Shown here: positions 16,224 to 24,833 of the stretch, one piece after another
How positions within the stretch are numbered: position 1 is the stretch's first letter
Layout: each line of letters begins with the position of its first letter
Assembly: GCA_040753915.1 (NCBI GenBank)
Contig: JBFMDN010000005.1
Span: 62,001 to 126,000, forward strand
Source: JBFMDN01 sp040753915
GTDB taxonomy: Bacteria; Desulfobacterota; Desulfomonilia; Desulfomonilales; Desulfomonilaceae
Reading direction: 5' to 3'
Length of the DNA stretch: 64,000 bases
Notes under the pieces: generated by a model
Databases searched by the model: none
Seen by the model: only the letters and a program-made list of their open reading frames with translations
Told to the model about the DNA's origin: nothing
Position numbers and translations under genes: made by a program

Positions 16224-17465
16224 ATGAGTAATGCACAGCAGTTGCTGCTTGAAAGGGAAAGGCGCTTTAACGACGCGGTCGCGCTCAAGAAACCGGATCG
16301 GGTACCCATCGCGACCATGTGGGACTTCTTCCCTGCTCGTTGGAAAGGGATCAGCGTCAAGGCGGTCATGTATGACCCCCAGCTCATGTTCGATTCATGG
16401 GTGGAGTGTCTGGAGCACTTTCAGCCGGACATGGGTGAGAATCCCTTCGCTTTGCGGGGACTCGCGCGGGTGATAGAAGCGCTGGATTTTCAGCATCTGA
16501 AATGGGCGGGTCACGGTCTGGGGGACAACATGTCTTACCAGTTCGTTGAGCTGGAGGTGATGAAGGCCGACGAGTACGACCATTTCCTGTTTGACACGAC
16601 GGATTTCATGATTCGACGCTACTGGCCGAGAGTGTACAAGGCCTTGGCGCCTCTGGAGAATCTGCCGCCGCTCAATCAAGTGATCTCATACTTTTGGGGT
16701 CTGTACTCGGGTGTGTTTCTCCTGTCACCGGAAATGGAAGCAGCGCGCAACGCGATGATCGAAGCTGCCAAGGCTTCCGCGGAGGTGCTCAAATGGGCAG
16801 GAGCCTTTGCCAAGAAGCTCATCGACATGGGCTTCCCCATTCCCAGCGGCGGGTACAGTCAGGTGCCGTTCGATACGCTGGGCGATGTCTTCCGGGGAAC
16901 CAAGGGAATCATGATGGATATGTACCGGCGACCTGACAAGGTGATGGCAGCGTGTGAAAAGCTGCTTCCCATCATGATTGACTCGGCAGTCGCTTCTGCG
17001 AAGCGCACCGGAGTACCACGGGTGTTCATTCCTCTTCACAAGGGCCTGGACAACTTCATGTCTCCCGACCAGTTTCACAAGTTTTATTGGCCCCACATGA
17101 AGGAGCTCCTGGAAGCCCTGATCCGAGAAGGTATCACTCCGTGGGTTCTGGCAGAGGGGATCTGCAACAACCGGCTCGAAGCGTTTCGAGACGTGCCCCC
17201 CGGCAAGGTGATCTACCATTTTGAAGCGACTGACATGGTTCTGGCCAAAGACATGATGAAGGACAGATGCTGCATCCGTGGCAACGTTCCCATGAGCCTT
17301 CTGACGGTAGGCACTCCTGAAGAAGTCAGAGCCTATTGCAAGAAATTGATCGACACCTGTGCAGTTGACGGTGGCTTCATCATGGATGCATCTGCTCCCC
17401 TTTCTGACGCGAAGCCGGAAAACGTTCAGGCCATGTACGATTTCACCAAGGATTATGGCGTGTAG
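16224..17465 (+). CDS. UroD-like corrinoid methyltransferase
   Basis: A 413-residue protein of the uroporphyrinogen-decarboxylase superfamily, the fold of MtaA/MtbA/CmuA and of O-demethylase methyltransferase I enzymes. It has the N-terminal RxxxAVxLKKPDRVPI segment, an internal helical region, and a C-terminal part with CIRGNVPMSLL and GGFIMDAS, like other methyltransferases of this group. True haem-pathway UroD is shorter (about 350) and is not found with corrinoid proteins. By context it should demethylate the growth substrate and methylate the corrinoid protein. A methoxylated aromatic is my best guess, by analogy with MtvB/OdmB/MtoB. Confidence 0.8.
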   Translation: MSNAQQLLLERERRFNDAVALKKPDRVPIATMWDFFPARWKGISVKAVMYDPQLMFDSWVECLEHFQPDMGENPFALRGLARVIEALDFQHLKWAGHGLGDNMSYQFVELEVMKADEYDHFLFDTTDFMIRRYWPRVYKALAPLENLPPLNQVISYFWGLYSGVFLLSPEMEAARNAMIEAAKASAEVLKWAGAFAKKLIDMGFPIPSGGYSQVPFDTLGDVFRGTKGIMMDMYRRPDKVMAACEKLLPIMIDSAVASAKRTGVPRVFIPLHKGLDNFMSPDQFHKFYWPHMKELLEALIREGITPWVLAEGICNNRLEAFRDVPPGKVIYHFEATDMVLAKDMMKDRCCIRGNVPMSLLTVGTPEEVRAYCKKLIDTCAVDGGFIMDASAPLSDAKPENVQAMYDFTKDYGV

Positions 17466-17551
17466 ACATGACTCTCCCGCGCGGTCGGCGATTCGCCGCG
17501 TTCGAGCCCGATCGCCTTGACCAACGCGGTCCGCTGAGGAAGGTAGAAAAC

Positions 17552-18802
17552 ATGAGTACAAAGGTTGCAGTCGCTGACGGCCTGGTTGGAAGACGGAAGC
17601 TGTACCTGCTGGTTGGCTTTCTCATGTCCCTGGTCATGGGGCTGGTCTACGCCTGGTCCATTTTCGTGCTGCCGCTGGAAAAACAGTTCGGATGGACAAG
17701 GGCCCAGACCCAGCTCACCTTTACGTTGGCCATAATGACCTTTTGTGTGGGGATGATTTTTGGCGGCCGCGTTGCCGATCGCATAGGCCCACGAGCAGTG
17801 GCCTGTGTGGGTGCAATCCTCACAACAATAGGTTTCTTCCTAGCGTCCTATGCCAGCTCTTTGGGAATGTTGTATTTTTCTTACGGTATTCTCGTTGGTC
17901 TCGGAATCGGGGTCGCTGACATCGTAGTGCTTTCCGCCGCGGCTCGATGGTATCCGGATCGAAGGGGCCTTGCCATTGGAGTAATGGCAATGGGGTTCGG
18001 TCTTGCAGGCTTTCTCTTGGGAGGCCTGATAGGACAGTTCATAAATACTATGGGCTGGCAATGGGCTTTCCGGACCCTGGGCCTGGCTAGTCTTGTGTTG
18101 CTCGTTGGCGGGGCACTGGTTATGACCTATCCGCCACTGGACTGGAACCCGCTCCCTTCCGGCGGAAACCCTGGTGGTCCTCGTCCTGAGCCTTTGAGAA
18201 ACTTCGAGTGGACCGAGATGTTCAAGACCGCGCCGTGGTGGTTATGGTGGGTCTGGGATCTGGTTCTCTGCGTCGCTGGATTAATGGTCCTCGCCCATGT
18301 AGTTCCTCTTGCAGTGGAGAAAGGTCTCGATAAGGCTCGGGCAGCGTGGGCCATGGGGCTCTTCGCCCTCTTCAACGGGTTGGGGCGGTTGGTCTTCGGA
18401 TGGCTTTACGACCAGTTGGGTCGAGCCAAGGCGATGGTGCTGGACGGAGTAGTCATGACCTTCGGGGTGCTCGGCTTGAGATATCTAACCGAAATAATTG
18501 GTTTTTCAGGACTATTCGTGTCGCTCATTCTCACTGGCCTCGCGTACGGGGGACTTCCCGCCATCAACAGCGCGTTCGTCGTTGGCTCATACGGCCCAAA
18601 GAACGCTGGGCTTCACATCGGGTTGGCTACCACGCCTTTGATGGTAGCGGTATTTATCGGCCCATACCTGGGAAGTTTCGTCCAGATGTCTTACGGGTAT
18701 AACTTGACTATCGTTCTCGGAGGGGCGGTGGCTGTGATCGGTGCCATCGTGGCATTTTTCATAGGGGACGCCCAGAAGCTGTACCCAAGGCTCGGGAGTT
18801 GA
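17552..18802 (+). CDS. MFS transporter, oxalate/formate-antiporter-like (OFA) family
   Basis: A 416-residue major-facilitator protein with 12 hydrophobic segments. The first helix carries GLVYAWSIFVLPLEKQFGW, a hallmark of OFA-type carriers of mono- and dicarboxylates, and GGRVADRIGPR is the loop 2-3 MFS motif. The long central loop is near residues 198-225. AGGAAGG precedes the ATG at 17552; the open frame begins at 17468 without a ribosome site. It ends the methyltransferase operon and probably imports the methylated substrate or exports the demethylated product. Confidence 0.85.
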   Translation: MSTKVAVADGLVGRRKLYLLVGFLMSLVMGLVYAWSIFVLPLEKQFGWTRAQTQLTFTLAIMTFCVGMIFGGRVADRIGPRAVACVGAILTTIGFFLASYASSLGMLYFSYGILVGLGIGVADIVVLSAAARWYPDRRGLAIGVMAMGFGLAGFLLGGLIGQFINTMGWQWAFRTLGLASLVLLVGGALVMTYPPLDWNPLPSGGNPGGPRPEPLRNFEWTEMFKTAPWWLWWVWDLVLCVAGLMVLAHVVPLAVEKGLDKARAAWAMGLFALFNGLGRLVFGWLYDQLGRAKAMVLDGVVMTFGVLGLRYLTEIIGFSGLFVSLILTGLAYGGLPAINSAFVVGSYGPKNAGLHIGLATTPLMVAVFIGPYLGSFVQMSYGYNLTIVLGGAVAVIGAIVAFFIGDAQKLYPRLGS

Positions 18803-18820
18803 CGGTCACGCACTTCAGGA

Positions 18821-18853
18821 GGGGGATCGGCCAACGGCCGTCCCCCCCTTTCC
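18821..18853 (+). terminator. terminator-like hairpin after the MFS gene
   Basis: GGGGG-CGGCC (from 18821) pairs with GGCCG-CCCCC (to about 18847) around AAC with a small internal loop, then CTTTCCC. The stem is strong but the T-tract is short. It is well placed to end the operon at 14699-18802. Confidence 0.5.
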
Positions 18854-18971
18854 CAAGTCCCCTTCCTTTTCTCCCAGGACCGGTTTTTGAGCAGCGGTAT
18901 TTCGGGTTGCCTCAGAGAGCATCCGATGCCATGATTACTCTAGAGGAAGGTAAGGTCGGGCTCGCATAGCC

Positions 18972-19715
18972 ATGCAAGACAGTATAAAAAAGGAACGGTT
19001 CGAGCCGGCATACGCGCAACTGGCAGGCATCCTTCTTCGGGAGATTGCCGAAGGAGTGTACCCGCAGGGCTCGAAGATCCCCTCCGAGTCCTCAATCAGC
19101 AAGAAGTACGGGCTCTCGCTGATGACCGTGCGCCAGGCCATAGCCGTACTCATGGAACGGGGGCTTCTCGAGCGTGTCCAGGGCTCGGGCACGTTCGTAA
19201 AACCCTTAAGATTGACGGAATCGCGGTTTGACTTGGACAGCCTGAGAGACATCTTCAATGATCCGGAGCGCACGCAGGTCAAGGTCCTGCAACTGTCTCT
19301 GGAACGAGCCGATGCCCAGGCAGCGGAGATCCTGCAACTCCCGCCCAAAGCGCGGGTGATCCTCATTCGCCGCATCTTGCACCGCGACAATAAGCCCGTC
19401 ATGTTTCACGAAGGACGTATCCGGTGCGACCCGCACAGACCGTTGGTCGAAGCCGAATTGAACCTGGGGCCCCTCTCGGACCTGTTTCGCGGCCATGGCG
19501 GAGGGACTGCAAAAAAAGGAGAGCTGTCGGTTCTCCCGGCGGTATTGAGCGAGGAAGGCGCGGTGCTCCTGAATCGGCCGGTGGGAACCCCTGTTTTTCG
19601 ATTGGAGTATGTGGTCCATGATTTCGACGATACTCCCTTTGGATGGGGGTGGTTTATCGCTTCTCCGGAGGTCATGACCCTAAGAACGAGGCTGGGACTA
19701 TGGGAAGAACTCTGA
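18972..19715 (+). CDS. GntR/HutC-family regulator with UTRA domain
   Basis: A 247-residue transcription factor. The winged HTH spans about residues 10-77 (IPSESSISKKYGLSLMTVRQ, GSGTFVK at the wing). The rest is a UTRA ligand-binding domain (RRILHRDNKPVMFHEGRI and a C-terminal FRLEYVVHDFDDTPFGWGWF segment). Such proteins usually repress neighbouring genes until a small effector binds. Its neighbours are the methyltransferase operon and, overlapping its end, a second corrinoid-protein gene, so it probably controls methyl-substrate use. No clear operator was identified. Confidence 0.88.
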   Translation: MQDSIKKERFEPAYAQLAGILLREIAEGVYPQGSKIPSESSISKKYGLSLMTVRQAIAVLMERGLLERVQGSGTFVKPLRLTESRFDLDSLRDIFNDPERTQVKVLQLSLERADAQAAEILQLPPKARVILIRRILHRDNKPVMFHEGRIRCDPHRPLVEAELNLGPLSDLFRGHGGGTAKKGELSVLPAVLSEEGAVLLNRPVGTPVFRLEYVVHDFDDTPFGWGWFIASPEVMTLRTRLGLWEEL

Positions 19716-20404
19716 GCGAGAGCAGCGACATCGTGTCGCATGTGGCCGAGGTGCCGCTCACAGGAGAGATGGAGGAATTGGCAGCTCTCGTGGCCGACTT
19801 GCGAGAAGACGACGTCCTCTCGAAGATTCAGCAACATGTGGAGGCCGGAGTTTCATCAGAAGAAATCCTCGCAGCCTGCCAGAAGGGAATGCGTATGGTA
19901 GGCTTCATGCACGAGAAGGGACAGTACTTCATCGCCGGTCTGATAATGGCTGGAGAAATCATGCGGCAGGTGGTGAACCTGATTCGCCCGGTTATGATGC
20001 GGGAGCGATCACGGAAGAACGTGGGCAGGGTTTTGCTCGGCACCATAGCGGGAGACATTCACGATATCGGGAAAAACCTGTTCAAAGACCTGCTGGAGTG
20101 TCACGGCTTTACGGTCCTGGACCTCGGAGTAGATGTTCCCCCTGCGGAGTTTCTCCATGCCTATTCCCACTTCAAGCCCGACCTGATAGCTGCTTCCGCT
20201 CTGATCACCGATAGTTTTCCGCATTTGCGGGAGCTCGTGGCGCTCTTTAACAATGTGGCAGAAGATGCGCATGATCGGCCGCTCATCCTCATAGGCGGAG
20301 GACAGGTGGACGAGCGGGTCGCTCACATGATCGGTTCAGACTACTGGGCTCCAGATGCCTTCGCGGGCGTACGGTTATGCGAGAGCCTGATGCTGCGGAA
20401 ATAG
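19700..20404 (+). CDS. second corrinoid-binding methyltransfer protein
   Basis: A 234-residue paralogue of the protein at 15570: cap domain at about 20-105 and Rossmann B12 domain with GDIHDIGKN near residue 120, LGVDVP and IGGGQVDE. It is about 20 residues longer at the N-terminus. The ATG at 19700 overlaps the GntR gene by 16 bp; an ATG at 19769 with AGGAG just before it is a credible shorter start, giving about 211 residues as in the paralogue. Its 3' end overlaps the convergent reactivator gene by 30 bp. No methyltransferase is adjacent, so it may share the enzymes of the first operon. Confidence 0.85.
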   Translation: MGRTLSESSDIVSHVAEVPLTGEMEELAALVADLREDDVLSKIQQHVEAGVSSEEILAACQKGMRMVGFMHEKGQYFIAGLIMAGEIMRQVVNLIRPVMMRERSRKNVGRVLLGTIAGDIHDIGKNLFKDLLECHGFTVLDLGVDVPPAEFLHAYSHFKPDLIAASALITDSFPHLRELVALFNNVAEDAHDRPLILIGGGQVDERVAHMIGSDYWAPDAFAGVRLCESLMLRK

Positions 20405-22144
20405 CAGATTGTCGATAAACGTGCTGGAAAACCGCGGATGCGAGCTCAGTTCCAGGACCCGCACTCTGGACGGGATCTCCTCGACTTCTGCCATGACGTC
20501 TTCATTCAGCAAGGCAAAGGATGCGCCCGTCAATGAGGAGTTGCCCACGAATTTCACCGGCCCGTTGTAGTCGTGAGGCAGCAACCCAATGCGCTTGAGA
20601 TTTTTCAGGTTCACGTGGTACCCGAAAGCTCCTGCCAAGATTATCTCCTCAATATCCTGCGTCGTAATCCCTGATTCCTCCAGCAACAGGAGAATGCCTG
20701 CAATCGCTGCCCCCTTCGCCAACTGCAGTTGGCGGATATCGTGTTGACTCAGGAACACGTTGTCGCTCAGATGGTAGCGATTCCCTTTCATCGAGTCTCG
20801 CAGAGGCGTGTCTGCGTCCTGGTTGAAGGCACCTCCGGGCAGGATGATTCGAGCTTCGAGCAGGCTGGCCACGACATCGATCAGACCGCTTCCGCAAATC
20901 CCCACAGGGGGGCGGTCTCCGATCGTGGTGAATCGGGGGGTGTGATTTCCGTCCAGGGCGAACGAATCGATCGCGCCCGGTATGGCTCGGCAACCGCACG
21001 AAATATTCATGCCTTCAAGGGCCGGTCCCATGGCGCAGGAGGCTGCCACCATACGGTCCGGTGCCTGGATCAGGACAATCTCTCCATTGGTGCCCATATC
21101 AAGGAACAGACTGTTTCTCGAACGTGACCGGCAATCTATTGCCGCGAGCCCGGCAACGATATCCGCTCCGATGTAGGCTGACACGCTTGGCAAGAATATG
21201 GCTCGCCCTCCGGAATACATGGGCAGGCCCGACTGGTCTCCAGTGAGGACCAGAGGCTTCAAGAATGTCGGACGAAACGGAGACGTGGCTAGGGAAACGG
21301 GCTGAACCCCCGCAAGGATATGAAGCATCGTCGTATTGGCCGCTATGGTGACAAGGTACACCTGTTCGCGGGTGTATTGAGACCCCAGCGCGGAGTCCAT
21401 CATTTCGGCGAGCTTCGCCGTGAGCGTTTCGCGCAATGTGATGAGCCCACGAGGTTCCTGCCTGCAATAGGCTATACGGGTAATGACGTCTCCTCCGTAT
21501 GCGGTCTGAGGATTCAGGGCCGAAGCACGACCCAACAGCTCGCCGGTCTCCAGGTCGTACACGCACAGGGACACGCTTGTGGTTCCCACGTCTACTGCCG
21601 AGCCGAGAAGAGGGGTCGATTTCGGGACAATGTCCACAAGCTCCTTTCGGAAAACAATGCCTGAGGGCCGGCCCCTTCCCCAATCCCATGAAGCGATCTT
21701 GTTGAGAACGTGCGGGTCCATGGTCCGGGCGAAAAGCCCCTCCTCATATGGGCGCGGGCTGTCGGATTGCAACGCCGGGAGATCCGTCTGCTTGACCAGG
21801 CTTTGAGGTTCGACGGTGCGCTCCTCCACACCGTAGATTGTCTTCAGTTGCGTCCAGGTGTCAGAGAGCGTTACTTCGACCCTGCCCATTACTCTTGCCA
21901 TGCACGCGAGCCGAGCCTCACCGGACGCCCCCGTCAGGTGCTCCCGCTCCTTCTCGTCAGGAGGACTCAGCGCGCCGTGCGCAATCACTTTGCACATTCC
22001 GCACGCCCCGCGGCCGTTGCACGTGGACTCAACTCCGAGTCCGGCCCTTCTGAGGCATGACAAAAGGGTATCCCCGGTTTTGGCTTCAACGGCGAGACCG
22101 GTCCCTGTTACCACGACACATGGTGGAGAGATTTCTTGTGTCAC
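20375..22144 (-). CDS. RACo-like corrinoid-protein reactivator (2Fe-2S plus ASKHA, DUF4445)
   Basis: A 589-residue protein. Residues about 10-95 are a plant-type 2Fe-2S ferredoxin domain with ligands in CNGRGACGMC and a later Cys in ARLACMARV. After a linker, the C-terminal 400 residues are the ASKHA ATPase domain of corrinoid-activating enzymes (GSAVDVGTTSVSL, DMGTNGEIVL, GICGSGLIDV, ILAGAFGYHV). These enzymes use ATP to drive reduction of inactive Co(II) to Co(I), so it should serve both corrinoid proteins here. It overlaps the DUF1638 gene by 4 bp (translational coupling) and runs convergent to the second corrinoid gene. Confidence 0.9.
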   Translation of the reverse strand: MTQEISPPCVVVTGTGLAVEAKTGDTLLSCLRRAGLGVESTCNGRGACGMCKVIAHGALSPPDEKEREHLTGASGEARLACMARVMGRVEVTLSDTWTQLKTIYGVEERTVEPQSLVKQTDLPALQSDSPRPYEEGLFARTMDPHVLNKIASWDWGRGRPSGIVFRKELVDIVPKSTPLLGSAVDVGTTSVSLCVYDLETGELLGRASALNPQTAYGGDVITRIAYCRQEPRGLITLRETLTAKLAEMMDSALGSQYTREQVYLVTIAANTTMLHILAGVQPVSLATSPFRPTFLKPLVLTGDQSGLPMYSGGRAIFLPSVSAYIGADIVAGLAAIDCRSRSRNSLFLDMGTNGEIVLIQAPDRMVAASCAMGPALEGMNISCGCRAIPGAIDSFALDGNHTPRFTTIGDRPPVGICGSGLIDVVASLLEARIILPGGAFNQDADTPLRDSMKGNRYHLSDNVFLSQHDIRQLQLAKGAAIAGILLLLEESGITTQDIEEIILAGAFGYHVNLKNLKRIGLLPHDYNGPVKFVGNSSLTGASFALLNEDVMAEVEEIPSRVRVLELSSHPRFSSTFIDNLLFPQHQALA

Positions 22145-22839
22145 AACGCACCTTGGACCCGGGACTCCCGTTGGTCTTCATGCAGGCCCAAATGGACAAA
22201 ATCAATGGTGGTGAAAGGCGGGACAATCACGTAGTCTGTCCGATCCCACGGACCAGTCAAGAAGTCTTTCAGATAGTGAACGGAACCTTGAAGCACTCTT
22301 ACCTCCAGCTCGAATGTCGCAGCAATCTCTTGCACGCGCGGCAGCAACTCGGCTACGTCGTATGCCCCTGTGTCGATGAGACCGAGCACGCGATAATGCT
22401 CCAACATCCGGCTGAAAATCCTCTCTGTCCGCTCAGGTCCGAATCGATCGAGAACAGACAGATACTCCTTCCAAATGTTGGCTTCTCCCTCCAGCCAGCC
22501 TTTGGTCAGGAAATACACTCCGCCTTCCCGAAAGCACCTTTCCCGGTTTTCTTTGGACCCGAGCAGCAACGTGATGCAATCATCTACTTTGGGGAAAATT
22601 AGCTCGTACGCTCCTGTGGTGAGCCCTGTCACGGCATTTCCGCAGAAGCCAAACGCGAGGAGCACCCGACCGACTCCGTTGATGAGGTCCAGCTCCTCTT
22701 GGAGCCTTCGCCGCAACGACCCGGGAATCAGGTGCAATCCGGATTCAACCCAGACGATGGGATGCGTACACGCTGTCTCTCTGACCGCTTTCTCGAGCTC
22801 ATCTCTGATGGTGTTGCAGGCAAGAATGGCTGTTTTCAT
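22141..22839 (-). CDS. DUF1638 protein
   Basis: A 232-residue protein of the DUF1638 family, known mainly from methylamine and other corrinoid-methyltransferase clusters but without a settled function. Visible features are the N-terminal strand MKTAILACNTIRDEL, a LLAFGFCGNAVTGL motif with a conserved cysteine, and a C-terminal VIVPPFTTIDFVHLG segment. No membrane segments or signal. Coupled to the reactivator gene by a 4-bp overlap, which points to a role in maturing or reactivating the corrinoid proteins. Confidence 0.75.
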   Translation of the reverse strand: MKTAILACNTIRDELEKAVRETACTHPIVWVESGLHLIPGSLRRRLQEELDLINGVGRVLLAFGFCGNAVTGLTTGAYELIFPKVDDCITLLLGSKENRERCFREGGVYFLTKGWLEGEANIWKEYLSVLDRFGPERTERIFSRMLEHYRVLGLIDTGAYDVAELLPRVQEIAATFELEVRVLQGSVHYLKDFLTGPWDRTDYVIVPPFTTIDFVHLGLHEDQRESRVQGAL

Positions 22840-23281
22840 GAGGTGGCTGACACCCAGGTGCTGCGATCACAGGGAGTTCTTACCACGCCTGCACGGGTTC
22901 GGCAAGGTCTGGAGAGCGTTATCGAGGAACCTTTGACTACTATCTCGCTCGACAGCGATCCCGGATCTCGGGTCTGCTACACCTTGCAGCAGGCACCGCG
23001 TGGGGAAACGCATGGAACGCTGCCTCGTGGCCTGAAACTTGCTTCGATATTTGCAGATCTCGGCGGGGCGGCGCCTGAGACAGACTCCCCGCAACGACCG
23101 GGGCCGCCAGATTGCGGCCGTACGGATGCGGTAGAATCAATCGTCTCCACCCCGAATGTTTGCAGACTGTAAAAGAGTCTGACAGGGATTCGGGGCTGGA
23201 ACGAACAGGAGAAGGTTTCCGTAAGGCAGCTTGGTGGACCGCTGGCCTGCAGAAAATAGACTCCAGGAAAGGAGGCCCACG
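22840..23281. other. divergent intergenic region
   Basis: Lies between the DUF1638 gene (minus) and the CBS-ACT gene (plus) and must hold promoters for both, but I see no strong sigma-54 or sigma-70 match and no obvious palindrome. Confidence 0.4.
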
Positions 23282-23974
23282 ATGCTCGTCAAGTATTGGA
23301 TGAAGCAGAAGATTGCAACGGTAAAGGAGACCGATTCGCTCCAGCGAGCTATCATGCTCATGCGAGAAAGCCAGCAGCTCATGCTCCCTGTCATGAACAA
23401 CGGCGACCTCGTCGGCGTGATTACCGACCGTGACGTGAAGCGGGCATCCGCTTCGGACGCCACAGCACTGGAGATTCATGAGCTCGCCTATCTCATAGCC
23501 CGGATTACCGTCGCTGACGTGATGACTCGTGACGTCATCACCATTCCACTCGATTTCACGCTGGAAGAAGCCGCAGCGCAGTTGCTGATCAACAACATTT
23601 CGGGCGCTCCAGTGGTCGATACGACAGGAAAGCTCGTCGGCATCATTACCCAGCGAGAAATATTCATCGCCCTGCTCTCTCTCACCGGCTTCGGAAAAAA
23701 GGGAATTCAGATCGCTGTGGAAGTGGATGACCGACCGGGTTCCATCAAAGAAGTAACGGACATTGTGAGGAATGCGGGAGGAAGGCTGGTGAGCCTGTTG
23801 ACGTCATACGAGAGGGTCACACCAGGCCACAGGCGCCTGTATGTGAGAGCATGGGCTATCGACAGAGACAGACTGCCCTCGGTGTTGGAAGAGATCAAGC
23901 AGAAAGCAACGCTCCTCTATTACGTGGATCATAGAGAAAACAAGAGAGAAGAATTTGTAAAAACCGAAACGTGA
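23282..23974 (+). CDS. CBS-pair and ACT-domain protein, AcuB-like
   Basis: A 230-residue cytosolic protein. Residues about 1-130 hold two CBS motifs (VKYWMKQKIATVKETDS...GDLVGVITDRDVKRA and VADVMTRDVITIPLDFT...GKLVGIITQREI), which usually bind adenine nucleotides. Residues about 143-215 resemble an ACT domain (IQIAVEVDDRPGSIKEVTDIV). This is the layout of AcuB, often linked to acetyl-CoA or energy-state control, but its direct target is unknown. AAAGGAGG precedes the ATG at 23282. Convergent with the next gene, with no clear terminator between. Confidence 0.85.
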   Translation: MLVKYWMKQKIATVKETDSLQRAIMLMRESQQLMLPVMNNGDLVGVITDRDVKRASASDATALEIHELAYLIARITVADVMTRDVITIPLDFTLEEAAAQLLINNISGAPVVDTTGKLVGIITQREIFIALLSLTGFGKKGIQIAVEVDDRPGSIKEVTDIVRNAGGRLVSLLTSYERVTPGHRRLYVRAWAIDRDRLPSVLEEIKQKATLLYYVDHRENKREEFVKTET

Positions 23975-24039
23975 TACGGAGGATTGGAGGTGGGAGATGA
24001 GATTCTGGACTAGGGCCGACTCGATGGGCTGTGTGACCG

Positions 24040-24498
24040 CTACGTGAAATCAGGTTCTTTCTTCTTCCACCCCTGATCGACAGTTTCTTCAAAAGAGGCA
24101 GCCCACTGATCGAAGTCTGCAGCAGGGTATTCCATGTCCCGAGCCGCGTGAGCCTGCGACTTGATGAGGGCGTCAACTTGCGCCTGCCCAAGAAGGCCAG
24201 CGCGAAGCATTTTCCCAAGAAGACTCTCGAGGCCCTTTCGGGAGAGGCGATATTTTTCGGCCAAGTCGGCGCCGTTCATACCTTGTTTGATGTCTGACAA
24301 AACATCCTTTGCCTTCAATTCGACTTTGAAATGGGGGCCCAAATCGGAGCTCTTCAATGCTCCTGCCCTCACCAGCTTCATGTACAAGCTTCTCAGGCCC
24401 TGGGCAGTGAGATTGTATTTCTTCATGAGGCCGATTTCATTCATTCCCGCGCGAATATCCCTGAGAGCTTCGCCTCCATCTATCTTCAGCTTGGCCAT
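24040..24498 (-). CDS. small protein made of two copies of the unnamed repeat domain
   Basis: A 152-residue soluble protein with two tandem copies (about residues 9-55 and 66-112) of the domain also present at 1122 and 56210. Copy one has ALRDIRAGMNEIGLMKKY and copy two VLSDIKQGMNGADLAEKY, each followed by an LS/LT turn, GLxxL and an AGxL end. The C-terminal 40 residues are polar. There is no membrane segment, unlike the other two carriers. Function unknown; the fold may be HTH-like. It stands alone between a CBS-ACT gene and the end of the long catabolic run. Confidence 0.7.
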   Translation of the reverse strand: MAKLKIDGGEALRDIRAGMNEIGLMKKYNLTAQGLRSLYMKLVRAGALKSSDLGPHFKVELKAKDVLSDIKQGMNGADLAEKYRLSRKGLESLLGKMLRAGLLGQAQVDALIKSQAHAARDMEYPAADFDQWAASFEETVDQGWKKKEPDFT

Positions 24499-24833
24499 GA
24501 CTGTTCACCGAGCGCTGTCGTATTCGGGCGTTCCCGGAGCCACGATAACACATTTTTTGCCAAAAAGATACGATTTGCACCGTTTCAAGCGGTCGAAGAC
24601 ACGTGAGGCAGAGACAGACGCAGGAGGAAGCCCCCATTCCCTCTTCGGAACGAGGCGGAATGGGGGCAGTGCTGTCTTCATCCACTGGCTCGTACTTCCT
24701 ATGCAGCGTGCCCGTTACGGCCTCGCACTACTATGGTCCACAACATAGCGTGAAAGTTGCACTCTGACGCGGAGACGCTCATTCAAGGCATTTCTGCACT
24801 GACCAGAGGAAGCAGTGGGTTACCTAACCAGTC
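24499..24833. other. intergenic region at the end of the catabolic run
   Basis: No gene. It contains the 38-bp hairpin at 24630-24667 and presumably the promoter of the small repeat-domain gene at 24040-24498. One GG-N10-GC pair reading minus at about 24528-24541 has poor flanking bases and is not called. Confidence 0.4.
24630..24667 (-). terminator. candidate terminator of the 25-kb catabolic run
   Basis: GCCCCCATTCC (24630-24640) pairs perfectly with GGAATGGGGGC (24657-24667), with further CCTC/GAGG pairing inside. On the minus strand it is followed by TTCCTCC rather than a clean T-tract. It lies about 170 bases after the last stop of the run. Confidence 0.5.

Noticed and set aside
16224..17465. 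Haem-pathway uroporphyrinogen decarboxylase
   Set aside because: It is too long, has no haem genes nearby, and is flanked by corrinoid-protein and pterin-methyltransferase genes.
23219..23249. Sigma-54 promoter before the CBS-ACT gene
   Set aside because: A GG-N10-GC pair exists but both boxes are otherwise poor (TTGGTGG and TGGC).
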